Source of the DNA: Halichondria panicea
Lineage: Eukaryota; Porifera; Demospongiae; Suberitida; Halichondriidae
Direction of reading: 5' to 3'
DNA length: 64,000 bases
NCBI RefSeq assembly: GCF_963675165.1
Contig: NC_087378.1
Span: forward strand, 2,210,525-2,274,524
The translations under genes and the position numbers were made by a program. How positions within the stretch are numbered: position 1 is the first letter of the stretch; each line of letters begins with the position of its first letter. Of this stretch, positions 29,314 through 40,398 are shown piece by piece. A model generated the notes under the pieces. It saw nothing but the letters and a program-made list of their open reading frames with translations, was not told where the DNA came from and ran no database searches.

Positions 29314-32300
29314 TCAACTATGAGCAGGTTTTAGTAATGGGAACACTGTGAACACTATGAGGTCATGAGCATGTGAAGTGTTCTCCAGTTGCAGCTGGTT
29401 GTTAGGGGTGACTAAGAACTCTCTCCTCAGCTTCTCCTGACAGCTGACGGCTAAACTGTTGGCTCTGCCCTCACCACTCCACACAATGCCTGCATACATA
29501 CGCGTGAAAGTAGATCGTATTGAAGGTTTCATTTATATAAGCACCATCTTACTTTTGATCCAGTTAATTGTTTAGAGATCTTTACATACTCACAAATGTA
29601 GCTAATTTATAACTTTATTAATCAGCCAAGGTATTATCCTGATCATTACCTGCAAACGGTCTCTCCTCCCCCTCTCTCTGGTACTTGGCTCCCGGGTGCA
29701 CCACAAAACCCTCTCCATAGAAACCATGATAGAACAGCCTCACCACTTTACCCCAGTCTCCTTTCTGTAGCACCTCACATTCTCTCCACCAACGCTCCTT
29801 GAAGGAGGGGTCAGTGTTACCAGCCCAGTCCAGAGTCTCTGTGAAGTGTGTGTGTGTGGGGGGGGGGGGGATTACTTCAGTGGAATGTTTTACTCCAAAT
29901 GCCAATTAACACTTGTTTTTATGGTTAATTCATGCGCACTGTAGACTGTGCAAACACAACTTGCTCACCATCTAGTAGTTTCTCATCAGACTCTAATCCC
30001 CTCAAGTGGTAGGTTTTCCTTGCTTCCTCCAGCTCCTCCGAGGCTATCCTCTCTCCTAGCACCCAGGCCAGCAGGTGAAAGTCATCCTGAGGCAGCTGGA
30101 TCTCAAAAGTCAACCACGGCCCTACGTCAGTACAGCAAGGAATTGACTACAAGCATTTTCAGATAGTTTACAAGGAAATAGATACTCGATTAAATAATTA
30201 TGAGGCCCCCCATGCAGCCTTAAGAAATAGGAAATTAGGCGGAATTGTAACTAGGCACCGTCACTATGTGTTTAAAACTCACACCAACATACATGTAACA
30301 CACTCCGTGTAGCTATCCTATAATTATATCACCTGTATATACCTGGAGCATGGATGATCTTCTGTTCAATGGTCCAGCTCTCCCAAGGTCTGATCTGGTA
30401 CTCATTCAATAGTGGATACAGGTTGTCATTTTCTCCAAAATGCCTCAGGGAGGAGAGAACCTACAATCATGGCATTTACAAGGTCATCAAGCTCTCACCA
30501 CACATATAAAGTAATAGCTACCTTCAGGTGACATATTTTAACAGGTAGATTTGTTTGCGATTTCACTGTTCAGCTCATTTTGCTGGTACATTGTAATTCT
30601 GCTAAATCCTGTTCAAGTTGTCCTTATAATTATGGATATCTAATGTACATGTTTACACATTGTGGTGTCATAAACATTGTGGTGAAATGCCGCTTAGGAA
30701 GCAAAATTCAAAAACAAAATGGCTTTTTCTTGTGAAAAAAGCTGACCAAGGCTTTATTTAAGGATATAAGATGGAAAATAGTGCACCAGACAGAGCTGCT
30801 TGGACTGTCTTATCAAAGTGTTACTGAGAATCTTCAAGTTGATCCATCAACTGTTTGTATGCACTCCTGTTTGTATATACAGGAGTATATGATTCATACA
30901 GTCATTCATACACTCCTGGTAGTGCATTGTTGACATGCTGACTAAGATCTACAACTTTATGGTTGACCACAGATAAAACCTTATAAGGAACGCTCAACAC
31001 AAAACGTTTTTTTGTGAATATTGCAAAGATTCTGCAAAATCCTGTAGCAGAAATTAATACCTGCGAAAATAATAATTAGACTGAGCCCCCCCTACATATC
31101 CATACAAATATCTCCCTTAGAGCCATATACAAAATGTAGAAACCATTGTTTTGAAATTTGACAATCTTGCACCCAAACCACCTACACTATATACATGCAA
31201 CCATTGACCCACTTTATCTTTGGTGACGTCAGGCCTCAAACCGAGCCTTGTCTTGACAGGGCCTAGCTCCATGTTATAGGGAGGAACGTCTAATGGAGGA
31301 AAGAAGTAAGCCTCTGTTTTGCCATGGCCCATACAGCAACCATCCACCACGTCTCCAGCATGCACGTGACAGGGAATGGGCGGCACCTCAGTTTCTTCTG
31401 ATGGGAGAGAGAAGACATGCAGTAATCAACAAATATACAATAGGCAAATTTTGAAGAAACTAGTTAGTACAAGCCAGCTTGTTTTAAAATTAGTCTACCT
31501 AGGGACTGAATGCTACACTATACCTAGTCTATACAGTGGTTTGCAGAATAGTTGTCATACCATTGATACAGGAAGAAAGGGATTGGCAACGGATCACGTG
31601 CGCCCGTAAGCTACACATAAAATCAATACAGAGCTTGACGAGCCATCCGTGTTTCCCACCCAACGCGGTAGAACAACCTTTGTTGTAAGTAGCTAGAGGT
31701 ACATACGACGCTATGTACCTGTACTTCTCTCATTCAACTCTGGAGTAAGGTTAGGCTGTCTCTTAACTCCACCGATATCCAGAATTTTTGTGAGTGGCCA
31801 GAGAGCTGCATAGTCTCCCATGAGCTCCTTCTCTGCTACCCTCAGGGCTGTTGGTAGGGACACCAACTGATCACCAATCAGGAGAGAGGTGATTCCTGCA
31901 ATACAACACAGAGTATGAATGCAGGCACAGTGGGGTGTGCCTTATTATTCTTTGAGTGATGAGGCTACCATAGTGTTGCATGGTCTATATCATTACACAA
32001 TTATGTAGAAGTAATAATACCCCATCAACAAGCCACTTTCAAACACCCTAAACCCTCAAACATTAACCACCTTCGTCCTTTACTGGGATGGCGTTCTTAG
32101 CTTCTGTTTTGGACATGATCCACCACTCCACCGGCAGCGATCCACGCTCATCAACCATTTCAGGAATGAACTGAGTGTTAGGGGCTATGATCCCCCGTCC
32201 TGTGTACATGGCACGGTGCACAATTGCAGGAGAGGAGAAGAGAATACCATTCTGGGAACCGAGAGCCTGGGGAAGAGGGAAGGTGACTGTGACTTGTCAT

Positions 32301-32381
32301 AGGTTGCTATGTCTCACTATGCAGGATGCATGTCAGCTCTTGTACCTTGGTGATCTCTTGATGCAAGGAAATAGGTTCCAT
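29314..32381 (-). CDS. Unrecognised 409-residue protein, possibly cupin / phosphomannose-isomerase-like
   Basis: Eight minus-strand exons: 32381-32346, 32266-32071, 31895-31719, 31397-31213, 30460-30343, 30121-29969, 29838-29650, 29489-29314. The frame is unbroken and all joints follow GT-AG. I do not firmly recognise the family. Suggestive motifs are GHGKTEAYFFPP followed by TRLGLRPDVTKD, and later HAPGPWLTFEIQLPQDDF. These recall the GKTE and EIQ strands of class I mannose-6-phosphate isomerase cupins, and the length fits, but the resemblance is weak. There is no signal peptide or membrane segment, so it is probably a soluble cytosolic protein. The start codon is 164 bp from that of the divergent Eph-like gene. 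Its last exon has a decayed copy at 34913-35081. A fold or profile search would decide the assignment. Confidence 0.72.
30760..30858 (+). pseudogene. Transposase helix-turn-helix fragment
   Basis: Inside an intron of the cupin-like gene. It translates in frame as KDIRWKIVHQ, then LLGLSYQSVTENLQVDPSTV, the pattern of the N-terminal helix-turn-helix of Tc1/mariner-like transposases. No catalytic domain follows, so it is a relic. Confidence 0.6.
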
Positions 32382-32545
32382 TTTTAATTAATACCACACC
32401 ATAATGGTAAAAGGGCGTTACTGTTTTACACAGAAAAGAATGAGGTGGGTGGGGCTCAATAGCTGCAATCTCAGTATAGCTGCCAGGAGTGCATGAATAC
32501 TGCATAATGCAAGAATTTTCATTCAACATCAGAGATTATGCTAAG
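32382..32545. promoter_or_regulatory. Divergent promoter, cupin-like / Eph-like
   Basis: 164 bp separate opposite start codons. No TATA box is obvious on either strand; ATGGTAAAAGGGCG and TGAGGTGGGTGGGGC are the only GC-richer runs. Confidence 0.5.
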
Positions 32546-34815
32546 ATGATAGCTATAGCCAACCTGCTGATGATGATGGGTATGCTGACAATGGTGGCTG
32601 GGCAGGCTCCAGGAGATGAGCAAGAACTGTGTACAGTATTTCTACCTGACCTAGGAATAAACATAGTGGAGGACCCTCCTAATGGGAGGATTCTAATGGA
32701 CTCCACTCACTATAACAGGTTGCTTGCACCAAACAGTAATCCAGTGTGGCAGGCAGTGGACCTTGATGCCAATAATCCCATTGGGCTCCGTTCATCAGTA
32801 AGTAATTCTAGAACAAATTTCTAGCCGGTATTTTTGTTCTTCTTTTTCAGTGGATAGAACAAGGGGTTAACTGTGAGTCTACCATATCTGTTTGCGGTTG
32901 GTCAGGTGGGGATCAGAACAACTGGCTCTTTACTCAGCACATCAACAGAACTGTGGATGGATACCCCCTACAGCAAGTCTCCGTACAGATCGAATACCAG
33001 CAGTCTACTTGCCCTGATACTACGGTAGACAACACAAGATGTAGGAGAATATTTGACCTTTGGAAATATGAGACATCTTCAGTGAATCTTGTGGCTGCCA
33101 GGGACACTAGTAATTATGTGGCTATACGAACCTTGACAACTCAGGTCTCTGGAACTATCACACAAAGTATTGACAACTTTGGATTCAATACCGATGAATC
33201 TGGGTTCTACCTCGCTATTAGAGATCGTGGCACTTGTATTCTCATCTCTCGACTGACTGTCTTCTATAATGCCTGTCCTGGCGAAACAGTAAACTTGGTG
33301 GTGCGCCCTGAAACGATAGCTCCTATGGTAGGGTCTGGTATACAGCTCAGCGTTAATGCCTCTTGTGTCGATAACTCCAGTCCTGTAGGTAATGATTTCT
33401 GGCTTAAGTGTTTGGATAGCGGTGACTGGGTTGCTGCAGCCTCTAGTAGGTGTGAGTGCAACACTGGGTTTGTTCCCACCATGGACGGAGAAAATTGTTT
33501 GTGTAAGTATGACCAGTTAAAATTATTGTTAAACTTATATCTACGTGTAGTTACAGGATGTGCATGCATGTGCTTGTATAGGATTGGGTCAATTAATGCC
33601 TCCCCCCCCCCATACAGCCTGTGACCCTGGGTTCTACGCCAGTGTGGCTAATACTATTGCAGAGTGTCTAACATGCCCTAGCAACAGCAACAGCACAGCC
33701 TCAGGCCTGGCAGAGTGTCCCTGTGATGATGGTTACTACAGAACACCACAAGAGGTGGACCTTCCATGCACTCGTGAGTTGGAGGACATAATTATTTGGG
33801 TAATCGCTCCACTCCCAAAATGCCTCGATCTAACAATTGATTTAATGGCTGTTACATACACTGTACGTACGAAATACCTGATCACCTATAATGCTGTACT
33901 TCTAAACACAGCGCTGTACATTGTATTTGCTACAGGCTCGTATCAATATTTCCATAACTGTTGTAGACAAGCCATTGTGATGTGTGTATTGCTCTGCAGT
34001 TTTAGTTCAATGGTTCAATTGATGTTGATGAAAATATTATTCCACCATTTCCTTAGCTCATTCGGTCATGCAGTCTTCCTGTCATACACGCACACACACA
34101 CACACACACACACATACACACACAGTTCCCCCATCCCCTCCGCTTAATGTAAAGGTGGTGGGTACGTCCAGTACCACGATAACGTTAGCCTGGGAGGAGC
34201 CAGTGTCCACTGGTGGTAGGGGGAGAGATGAACTACGATACAACCTCTGGATCAGGACTGCTGGGGAGATAGACATCGAACTATCTAATACTGTCACCGA
34301 CACCATGGGAGTGATTGGAGGTAAGCAGCTACTTGGATAGTACTTGGATAGTACTTTATGAAGATACGCTTCAGCGGGCAAGGTTCCATCCTAGTGCTTA
34401 CCCTTCCAAATACACCCACCCACCCACAGGACTATTTTCAGATATTGAGTACACAGTATTTGTGACATCAGAGACGGACATAACAGATTTTATCCCCGTG
34501 AAAGAGGTTTTCATTCTGGCCAGAGGAGATACACTTGTTCAATCTACTGGTGGGATTGCAACTGAACTATTAGTGGGAGTAACTGTGTCTGTTGTGGCTG
34601 TAGTGTTTACTGCAATTGCTGTCATAAGCGTCGTCAGTATTGCTTGTGTATGCTACAAAAAACGCGTGAAGAAGATAGAGATTGAACTCCAGGAATTGCA
34701 GATGGTGCAGGTCAACACAAATCTCTCCTACGGACAAGCCACTCAGTCAAATGATTGCATTGTGGAAACTGTTTACTCGGACGGACAATATGAAATTGTA
34801 AACGACTTTGCTTGA
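32546..34815 (+). CDS. Eph-receptor-like ectodomain protein without kinase
   Basis: Exons 32546-32797, 32851-33502, 33618-33773, 34126-34320, 34430-34815; 546 residues. ATG 32546 is chosen because it starts a signal peptide (MIAIANLLMMMGMLTMVAG); an in-frame ATG at 32507 would add 13 polar residues. Next comes an ephrin-binding-type jellyroll (~25-210) with DQNNWL and GFYLAIRDRGTC ... TVFYNACP, matching Eph GFYLAFQDVGAC ... RVFYKKCP. Then a cysteine-rich region (CDPGFYAS, CPSNSNSTASG, CPCDDGYYR) and one fibronectin III domain opening PPSPPLNVKV. A single membrane helix lies at ~460-488. The cytoplasmic tail is only about 55 residues, with three tyrosines (LSYGQ, TVYSDGQYEIV) and no kinase, SAM or PDZ motif. 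The stop is a clean TGA, and no kinase-like exon lies downstream. Inference: surface receptor or decoy. Confidence 0.85.
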
Positions 34816-34912
34816 ACATTACAAACTCGTGTGTACAATCATGTTATTTGCATATTCACTGACTACAATATCCTAAGTCATCATCAGAGCAAAAAACCAT
34901 ATCACATCAAAC

Positions 34913-35081
34913 AACACTGTGAACACTATGAGGTCATCAGCATGTGAAGTGTTCTTGAATTGCAGATGGTTGCTAGGAAGAATTCTTTCCTCAGCTTCTT
35001 CTGACAGCTGACGGCTAAACTGTTGGCTCTGCCCTCACCACTCCACACAATGCCTGCATGCATACGCGTGAAAGTACATCG
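34913..35081 (-). pseudogene. Decayed copy of the last exon of the cupin-like gene
   Basis: Highly similar to 29338-29520, including the intron side (GCATACGCGTGAAAGTA) and the coding stretch GIVWSGEGRANSLAVSCQ. Relative to the source exon it lacks about 7 nt near the middle. This shifts the frame and ends it early, and no other exons of the gene are nearby. Confidence 0.88.
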
Positions 35082-35279
35082 GAAAAAAATTGATGAGTAA
35101 TTTGTTGCATATACAATAAGCATTGCAAGTCCATCCTAATGATCCAGTAATAGAGAGAATGGTGACACCTCGGTAACATAATAATTATGTCAGTACTTGG
35201 AGAAATGCATGTAAAAAATGGCAGTGTGGTTTGTGTTGCCATGATACTGGTATACAAACCGTGTTATAAATTATTTACT

Positions 35280-35397
35280 TACCGTATAGCGTGTATATTT
35301 CGAAGGTATAAATATTCGCAGTTTTTGCTGATCAAGCATGCACCGCTAACATTTATACCCACGAATTTAATATCACATGCATGCATGCTACACGGTA
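35280..35397. mobile_element. Truncated ACCGTATAGCG MITE
   Basis: Left end TACCGTATAGCGTGTATATT then TCGAAGGTATAAATATTCGC matches the left end of 7337-7608. The right end keeps GCTACACGGTA. At 118 bp it is less than half the length of the fuller copy. Confidence 0.75.
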
Positions 35398-35650
35398 TAT
35401 CCCATTGCTATGTTGTTGCTATGAATTTTCCGTAAAGTGATAATGCACTAACCACAAAGTCATAATGTAGTTGCGTCCTTTTGCTAGATCGGACATGCTA
35501 TGTACCTCAATCTGTCATGGTTAAGTTAACAGTATTGCTATGTAATTTGTTTGGTCATTTTGACAAATGGGCCTTAGGGTCACCTGCAACAGCAAGGGAA
35601 TCAGCTGTGCATGGTGGCTTTGTAGATTGACAGTAGTGTTGACAATTTAT

Positions 35651-35704
35651 TATGTCCTGACTATTTATATGTACCTAGTAGGTACATATAATAGTCAGGA
35701 CATA
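35651..35704. repeat. Near-perfect 54-bp palindrome
   Basis: TATGTCCTGACTAT with TATATGTACCT on the left and its reverse complement on the right, with a 1-base bulge and a very short loop. No gene is attached. Confidence 0.9.
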
Positions 35705-36116
35705 AGGCTAGTTCTGCTTTTCTTTTGTAGCAGGCTACAGCTTCAGTAATGCATGTCTTCAGCAACACCCTATCCATTCTTGCCCCTGCAATGTGGAGTA
35801 GCAAACACAACAAAGATGTTTGTGGAACAGCCAACTCACATACAAGGATTCCTGTATAGAACATTTAACCACAAAAATGTTAGCTTGCATAAAGTGCTGA
35901 CAGTGCACGTTTAATGCAGCAACCACTCTAACTCTTGTTTTAAATACTTTTGAGCAACAATTTTTGTATATATACATTCTCTCCAAACACATCTAACTCC
36001 TTAGCATGATAAAAACTAGTTAAATAGTATGGTTTGCAAGAAAATAGATAAAACATTCAATACGTCACCAGAGACGAAACCAACCTGTTTTGTGGTTGAA
36101 AAAGAGAATAAATATC

Positions 36117-36167
36117 AAAAAATGTGGAACGCTTCACGAATTTGCGTGTCATCCTTGCGCAGGGGCC

Positions 36168-36207
<40 letters not shown>

Positions 36208-36224
36208 AGTGCCGAAGCAACTAC
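36117..36224 (-). ncRNA. U6: U6 spliceosomal snRNA
   Basis: On the minus strand the sequence has the U6 signature blocks: TTCGGC loop, CATATACTAAAATTGGAACG, ATACAGAGAAGATTAGCATG (ACAGAGA box and AGC triad) and GCGCAAGGATGACACGCAAA. It then runs through TTCGTGAAGCGTTCC to a T-run terminator. The length of ~108 nt equals the human gene. The 5' stem-loop is GTAGT/ACTAC around TGCTTCGGC, differing from the human GUGCU/AGCAC stem but fully paired. The RNA catalyses splicing within U4/U6.U5 and is made by RNA polymerase III. Confidence 0.97.
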
Positions 36225-36248
36225 ACTAAGCTATAATGTAGTGCACCC

Positions 36249-36257
36249 ATATATAGA
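36249..36257 (-). promoter_or_regulatory. U6 TATA box
   Basis: CTATATATG on the minus strand, about 25-33 bp upstream of the U6 5' end, the position expected for a type 3 Pol III promoter. A proximal sequence element should lie near 36275-36295; I cannot define it. Confidence 0.7.
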
Positions 36258-36309
36258 CGAGGGTACTCGCTATCTATCGTTCGTGGTAGAAATGGAATGC
36301 ATGAAATTC

Positions 36310-37946
36310 AACAACAAATTAGCAGTTGGGCAACGGCAATGGGCAGCGTAATTGTTCCTAAGCTTTACACAATCTCACACTCCACTTACACACCAGCTTA
36401 AATTTCCTCACCACTGAAACAACAACTAGCCAAAACATTGAGGAATCATATAAAATCTGTTTGAACTGAATACCTCTAGCATAAGGGGAGATATGCTCTA
36501 ACTCCTACAGGGACCTATTTCTTCACTACTACAAGCCCACCCTAGCTAGTAGTACACTTCACTGCCCAAGCTTGTACTTCAAGTCCTTTAGCCACTTAGC
36601 TCAAGTAGTGCTAAAAAGCTGATAATGAAATTAGAGAGATCAGTGGGCTGATTGCATAGTAAGATTAAATACACACCCATAAGAACTCACCTCACCTTGT
36701 GAGCCTCAGGAATACAGTTTGAGTGCTCACCTAAAGGAAACAGAGCAGATAATCTTGGTGATTCTTATTAGCTTACATTGTATGAATGCCCTATTGAAGT
36801 TTTGTTTCAACCCCAGCACCACTGTACTTTAGGGAGTGTGAACTGAACATATGGGTGGCATTTCATTGAGTGCTCTGTCATTATTTGGCGTGCTCTTGTT
36901 ACGTCTGGAGACACTCCTTGCCCTGCAGTCATTAAATTCATGCAGATTGAGTGGCTCAATAGTTACCTGTCCACCCGTTTTTCAGCTCTGTTTCACGGCC
37001 TCGATAAATTGATCATTAAATTATTGTGTAGATCTGCGCTACATTGTGAACAAACTACACATAATTATCTCATAGTCTGAGCATCATACACTACTTTTCA
37101 TTGACTGACATCTCACCGTAGCTGAGCTGTCTTGTTAGCAGATGACTGTGAAATTGACATTGCAGGAAACACAGGAAATCACTGTGTTGGACTTTTCTGC
37201 AGCTGAGGGAAGCCTCAACCACAGAACATAGTGGATTCTAATATTAGGATTCTAATATTAGCTCTGAACAATACTGACTAAAGGTAACTAAAGTCTATTA
37301 TAATAAATGTTTGCACTCTCAAAACCCACACACACACACACACTGAAGTTTGTTTATATTCAAGTTGTATAATAATACTGTATACAGCAGAATTGCATTC
37401 AAAATAAACATGTTACAAGAGTATTATCAGTCAGAAACGTCTGAGCAATCCTTCTTTCATTCTGCTTACAAATTTATGCTTAATTAATCGGCCTGGAATC
37501 GAGGCTACTAGACGGCACAACTTTACTGCAAAGATCTTCAGACTTGTGGTCATAGCCGATTTTAGTCGTCAAATATTCGACTCTAAACAGTGACCTACCA
37601 GCAGTATCTATGAAGAAAAATGCCAGAGTTTACTATAATTTTCGACTTCTACACGTGTACAATGTGCATTGATTAGGTAAAGATCATTAATAATAATTAT
37701 AACATCACTCGAGTTGATGTAAACGGATTTGCTAACCCTTTTCCTTTCATTATGGGTAAAGATCTCACAAGAATAAACCATAAACTGGATCACAAATACT
37801 GCAACTGGTAAAGGGTCATCGAAAATAGATACAAAATTGCAAATTATTACTACTGTACTGGTAAAGGGTCATTGCTCTGCACTACAAAATAAAAAAATTA
37901 ATGTGCAAATCCTGTAAATATGAGGTCACAAGTTATACTAGTTATA
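36310..37946. other. Gene-poor intergenic stretch
   Basis: 1.6 kb AT-rich sequence between the U6 promoter and the 3' end of the Kelch gene. It contains a small direct repeat (ATTCTAATATTAGG twice, 37235-37262) and a short CA run near 37330. No coding exon or RNA gene was recognised. Confidence 0.5.
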
Positions 37947-40145
37947 CTATGAAGGTGAAATACATTCTGCTGCTATTTGGTCCCTCTTTGACAGGGCACA
38001 GGCAGCTGCCCCAAACCGAACTGTCGGTAGTTTAGCGACAGGTACCCACTTGAGCGTGCTTGGATCATAGCACTCGACACTGTCAAGATATTCCGAGCCA
38101 TTCGATCCTCCTGTAATGCACGTGAAAGTGTGTGTGTATGTGTGTATGAGTGAGTGCAGGTGTGAGAGTGTGCATTATAAGGAGGTGTGTTTATGTTCTA
38201 GTTTGCTTAGCGAAAGTACAATACCAACATTACAATAACAAATCAATAATAAAGCCGAAAATAAAAACAAACCTTACAAGAAATACACAACTAGCTCACC
38301 CATAACATAGATGAGGTTTCCGATAGAGACCATTGCCAAGCCAACGCGAGGGCTTCCCATTCGAGACACAATCTGCTTCCACTGGTTCAGCTCTGGGTTG
38401 TACACTTCAGCTCCATTGATGACTTCTTTCCCGGCCTGACCTCCAGCGACGAATATCTCCTTAGCAAGTAAGGCAGCACCTGTGCACAGAAAGCAAACAG
38501 GTCAGTGAAGCAATAAATACCCAGATGCAATGTACATTCAGAAATCCAAAGTATATGTACATACTCAGGATTCAAAATAGCTATGGTATGAGGACCTACT
38601 GTATATGGCTTTTGACACTTGCCAACTGACAGCTACATGTACTAATATAAAACCACTTTTATATGCTTAATGAGGCAATTACATAGTTATGCACTAAAGG
38701 TGAATACACTATACTTTAGTCATAGCACTATTACACTCACCTGCATTTGCTCTGGGGGCATACATGCTGGACATTCTCTCCCATTTCCTGTTGAGCAGGT
38801 CGAATCTCTCCACCGATCGCAGCTCCTCCTTCGAGTTAACCCCTCCAATTGCATAAATCCGCTGATCAAAATAGACGGAGCACAAATCACTGCGAGCATC
38901 CAACATAGCCGGCTGATAAGACCACTCGTCAATATCAGGATTGTAGAGCTCTAAAGAATGGAGATACGCCGATCCACTGAATCCTCCTAATACTAAAATC
39001 CCTTGTGGTGTAACAACAGCAGAGCAGCTTCTTCGTGCCGTATTGAGAGCAGCAACCTTCACCCAAGCATTCGACAGGGGCGAATATTTCTCGACAGTCT
39101 TGTGAGGCTCAGTGATGTCTGTTCCACCAATAGCGTACAGTTCCCCTTTGAATAACACGAGTGCCAAACGAGAGCGGCGTTGGAGCATCTTTGGACCCAT
39201 TCTCCATTTCTTTTCGTGGGGGTTGAAGAACGAGACATCCATCATCGACTGGCCAGAGTCCCCCGATCCTCCGACGAGACAGATGACTCCCATGAGTGAG
39301 CTTCGAGGCTGTGTTTTCTTGGGGTTGGAAAATAAAAGCACAGAGGCTGGATTTTCGTGGTAATCGAGTGCTTCTTGAATCATCACCTTCACTTCGTACA
39401 CTTGTGAGAGCGAGGAGTTGAGCATCACAACTGTGCTCAGAAAGTTTGGCTGGAGGATCGGAAATCTGACATGATTGTATAATGGTACAATGTATCTCTC
39501 CCTGTCCTGGTCACATTCAATCCATCTTGTGACTGCATAATAAACATCTTCTTCGGATTCTATCGTGATCTGGTCTCCTCTAACAAGCTCTTCGACTTCC
39601 TCAAAGCTGAGTTCAAGAAATTCGTCTTTTCTAGACATCTGTACAAAGTGCTGAAGCTGAAATTTGGTCGAGGCCGATACAAGATCTTTGAGGTTGAACA
39701 ATTGAGCATACTTCAGTATACCGAGACAATTTGCCGGAGACAAGTGCTTTGAAATGAATCGAGCACAAACTGCTACAATTTCGGGGAGATCGAACAGACT
39801 TGCAGTTGATAGAAGACCTTGAGCGTTGTCTTCGGTGATTTCCAGTTTTGTAGTGTAGACGAAACTGACGAGAAGCTTCACACTGTTAGCATCTACATCT
39901 TTGAGAACAACTTCACTTTGTACAGACTCTTGCATGCAATTGGTGAACATAGCCTTGAAGTATGGAATAGAAGCAGCTAGTACCAGTCTATGGGCTGGTA
40001 TGGAGAGCAGTGGAGTGTCGTGGCTGTTTAGCACCATCAGATTCACATCACAAAGTGCTCTCTGTCTCCATAGCTCCTCGATCTCTTTGCAGTTTGTGAG
40101 CCTCAGATCTTCCTTAACATGTGTGTAGCTTGATCCTTTCTCCAT
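37947..40145 (-). CDS. BTB-BACK-Kelch protein
   Basis: Three minus-strand exons: 40145-38741, 38479-38300, 38110-37947; 582 residues. The real start is taken as ATG 40145 (MEKGSSY); the frame is open further upstream but without another ATG. Residues ~25-140 form a BTB domain (LCDVNLMV, IPAHRLVLAASIPYFKAMF). A BACK domain follows (CLGILKYAQLFNLKDL, VYYAVTRWIECD), then about six Kelch repeats with the double-glycine and spaced Tyr/Trp pattern (ELYAIGGTD, ILVLGGFSG, IYAIGGVNSKEE, IFVAGGQAG, IYVMGG). Proteins of this layout are usually substrate adaptors of Cullin-3 ubiquitin ligases; the substrate is not predictable. It is divergent from the LRR gene. Confidence 0.93.
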
Positions 40146-40398
40146 GTCCCTCACAGTCACTGTAGCAGCATGCACACAGGCTTGCTATAGCGCTAATGAT
40201 ACCTGATGGTTTCCTGGTACAGCACACATTGATAAACATTCCGGGGCTGACCAACAGCTAGCTCCAAACTCCGCGACCTTTCCCAGTTTCCAGATCCTAA
40301 AGCGTGTTGGATCTATATCTTAGATGGGCGTGCCCGTCCCCCATTTTTATGGCCGGGGACGGGCACGCCCATCTATCTATATCTAAGAGCTAGAGAAG
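40146..40398. promoter_or_regulatory. Divergent promoter, Kelch / LRR gene, with hairpin
   Basis: 253 bp between opposite start codons. Near the LRR side it contains a strong inverted repeat: TAGATGGGCGTGCCCGTCCC at 40321-40340 (arm to 40341) and its exact reverse complement at 40355-40375, around a 13-nt loop. ATCTATATCT and TCTATATCTA flank the arms and extend the symmetry. The right arm ends 23 bp before the LRR ATG, so the hairpin may lie in that gene's 5' UTR. Confidence 0.75.

Noticed and set aside
32489-32545. Longer N-terminus for the Eph-like protein starting at 32489
   Set aside because: That codon is GTG. ATG 32546 begins directly at a good signal peptide.
40146-40175. Kelch start at 40175
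   Set aside because: The codon there is GTG; the first ATG in frame is 40145.
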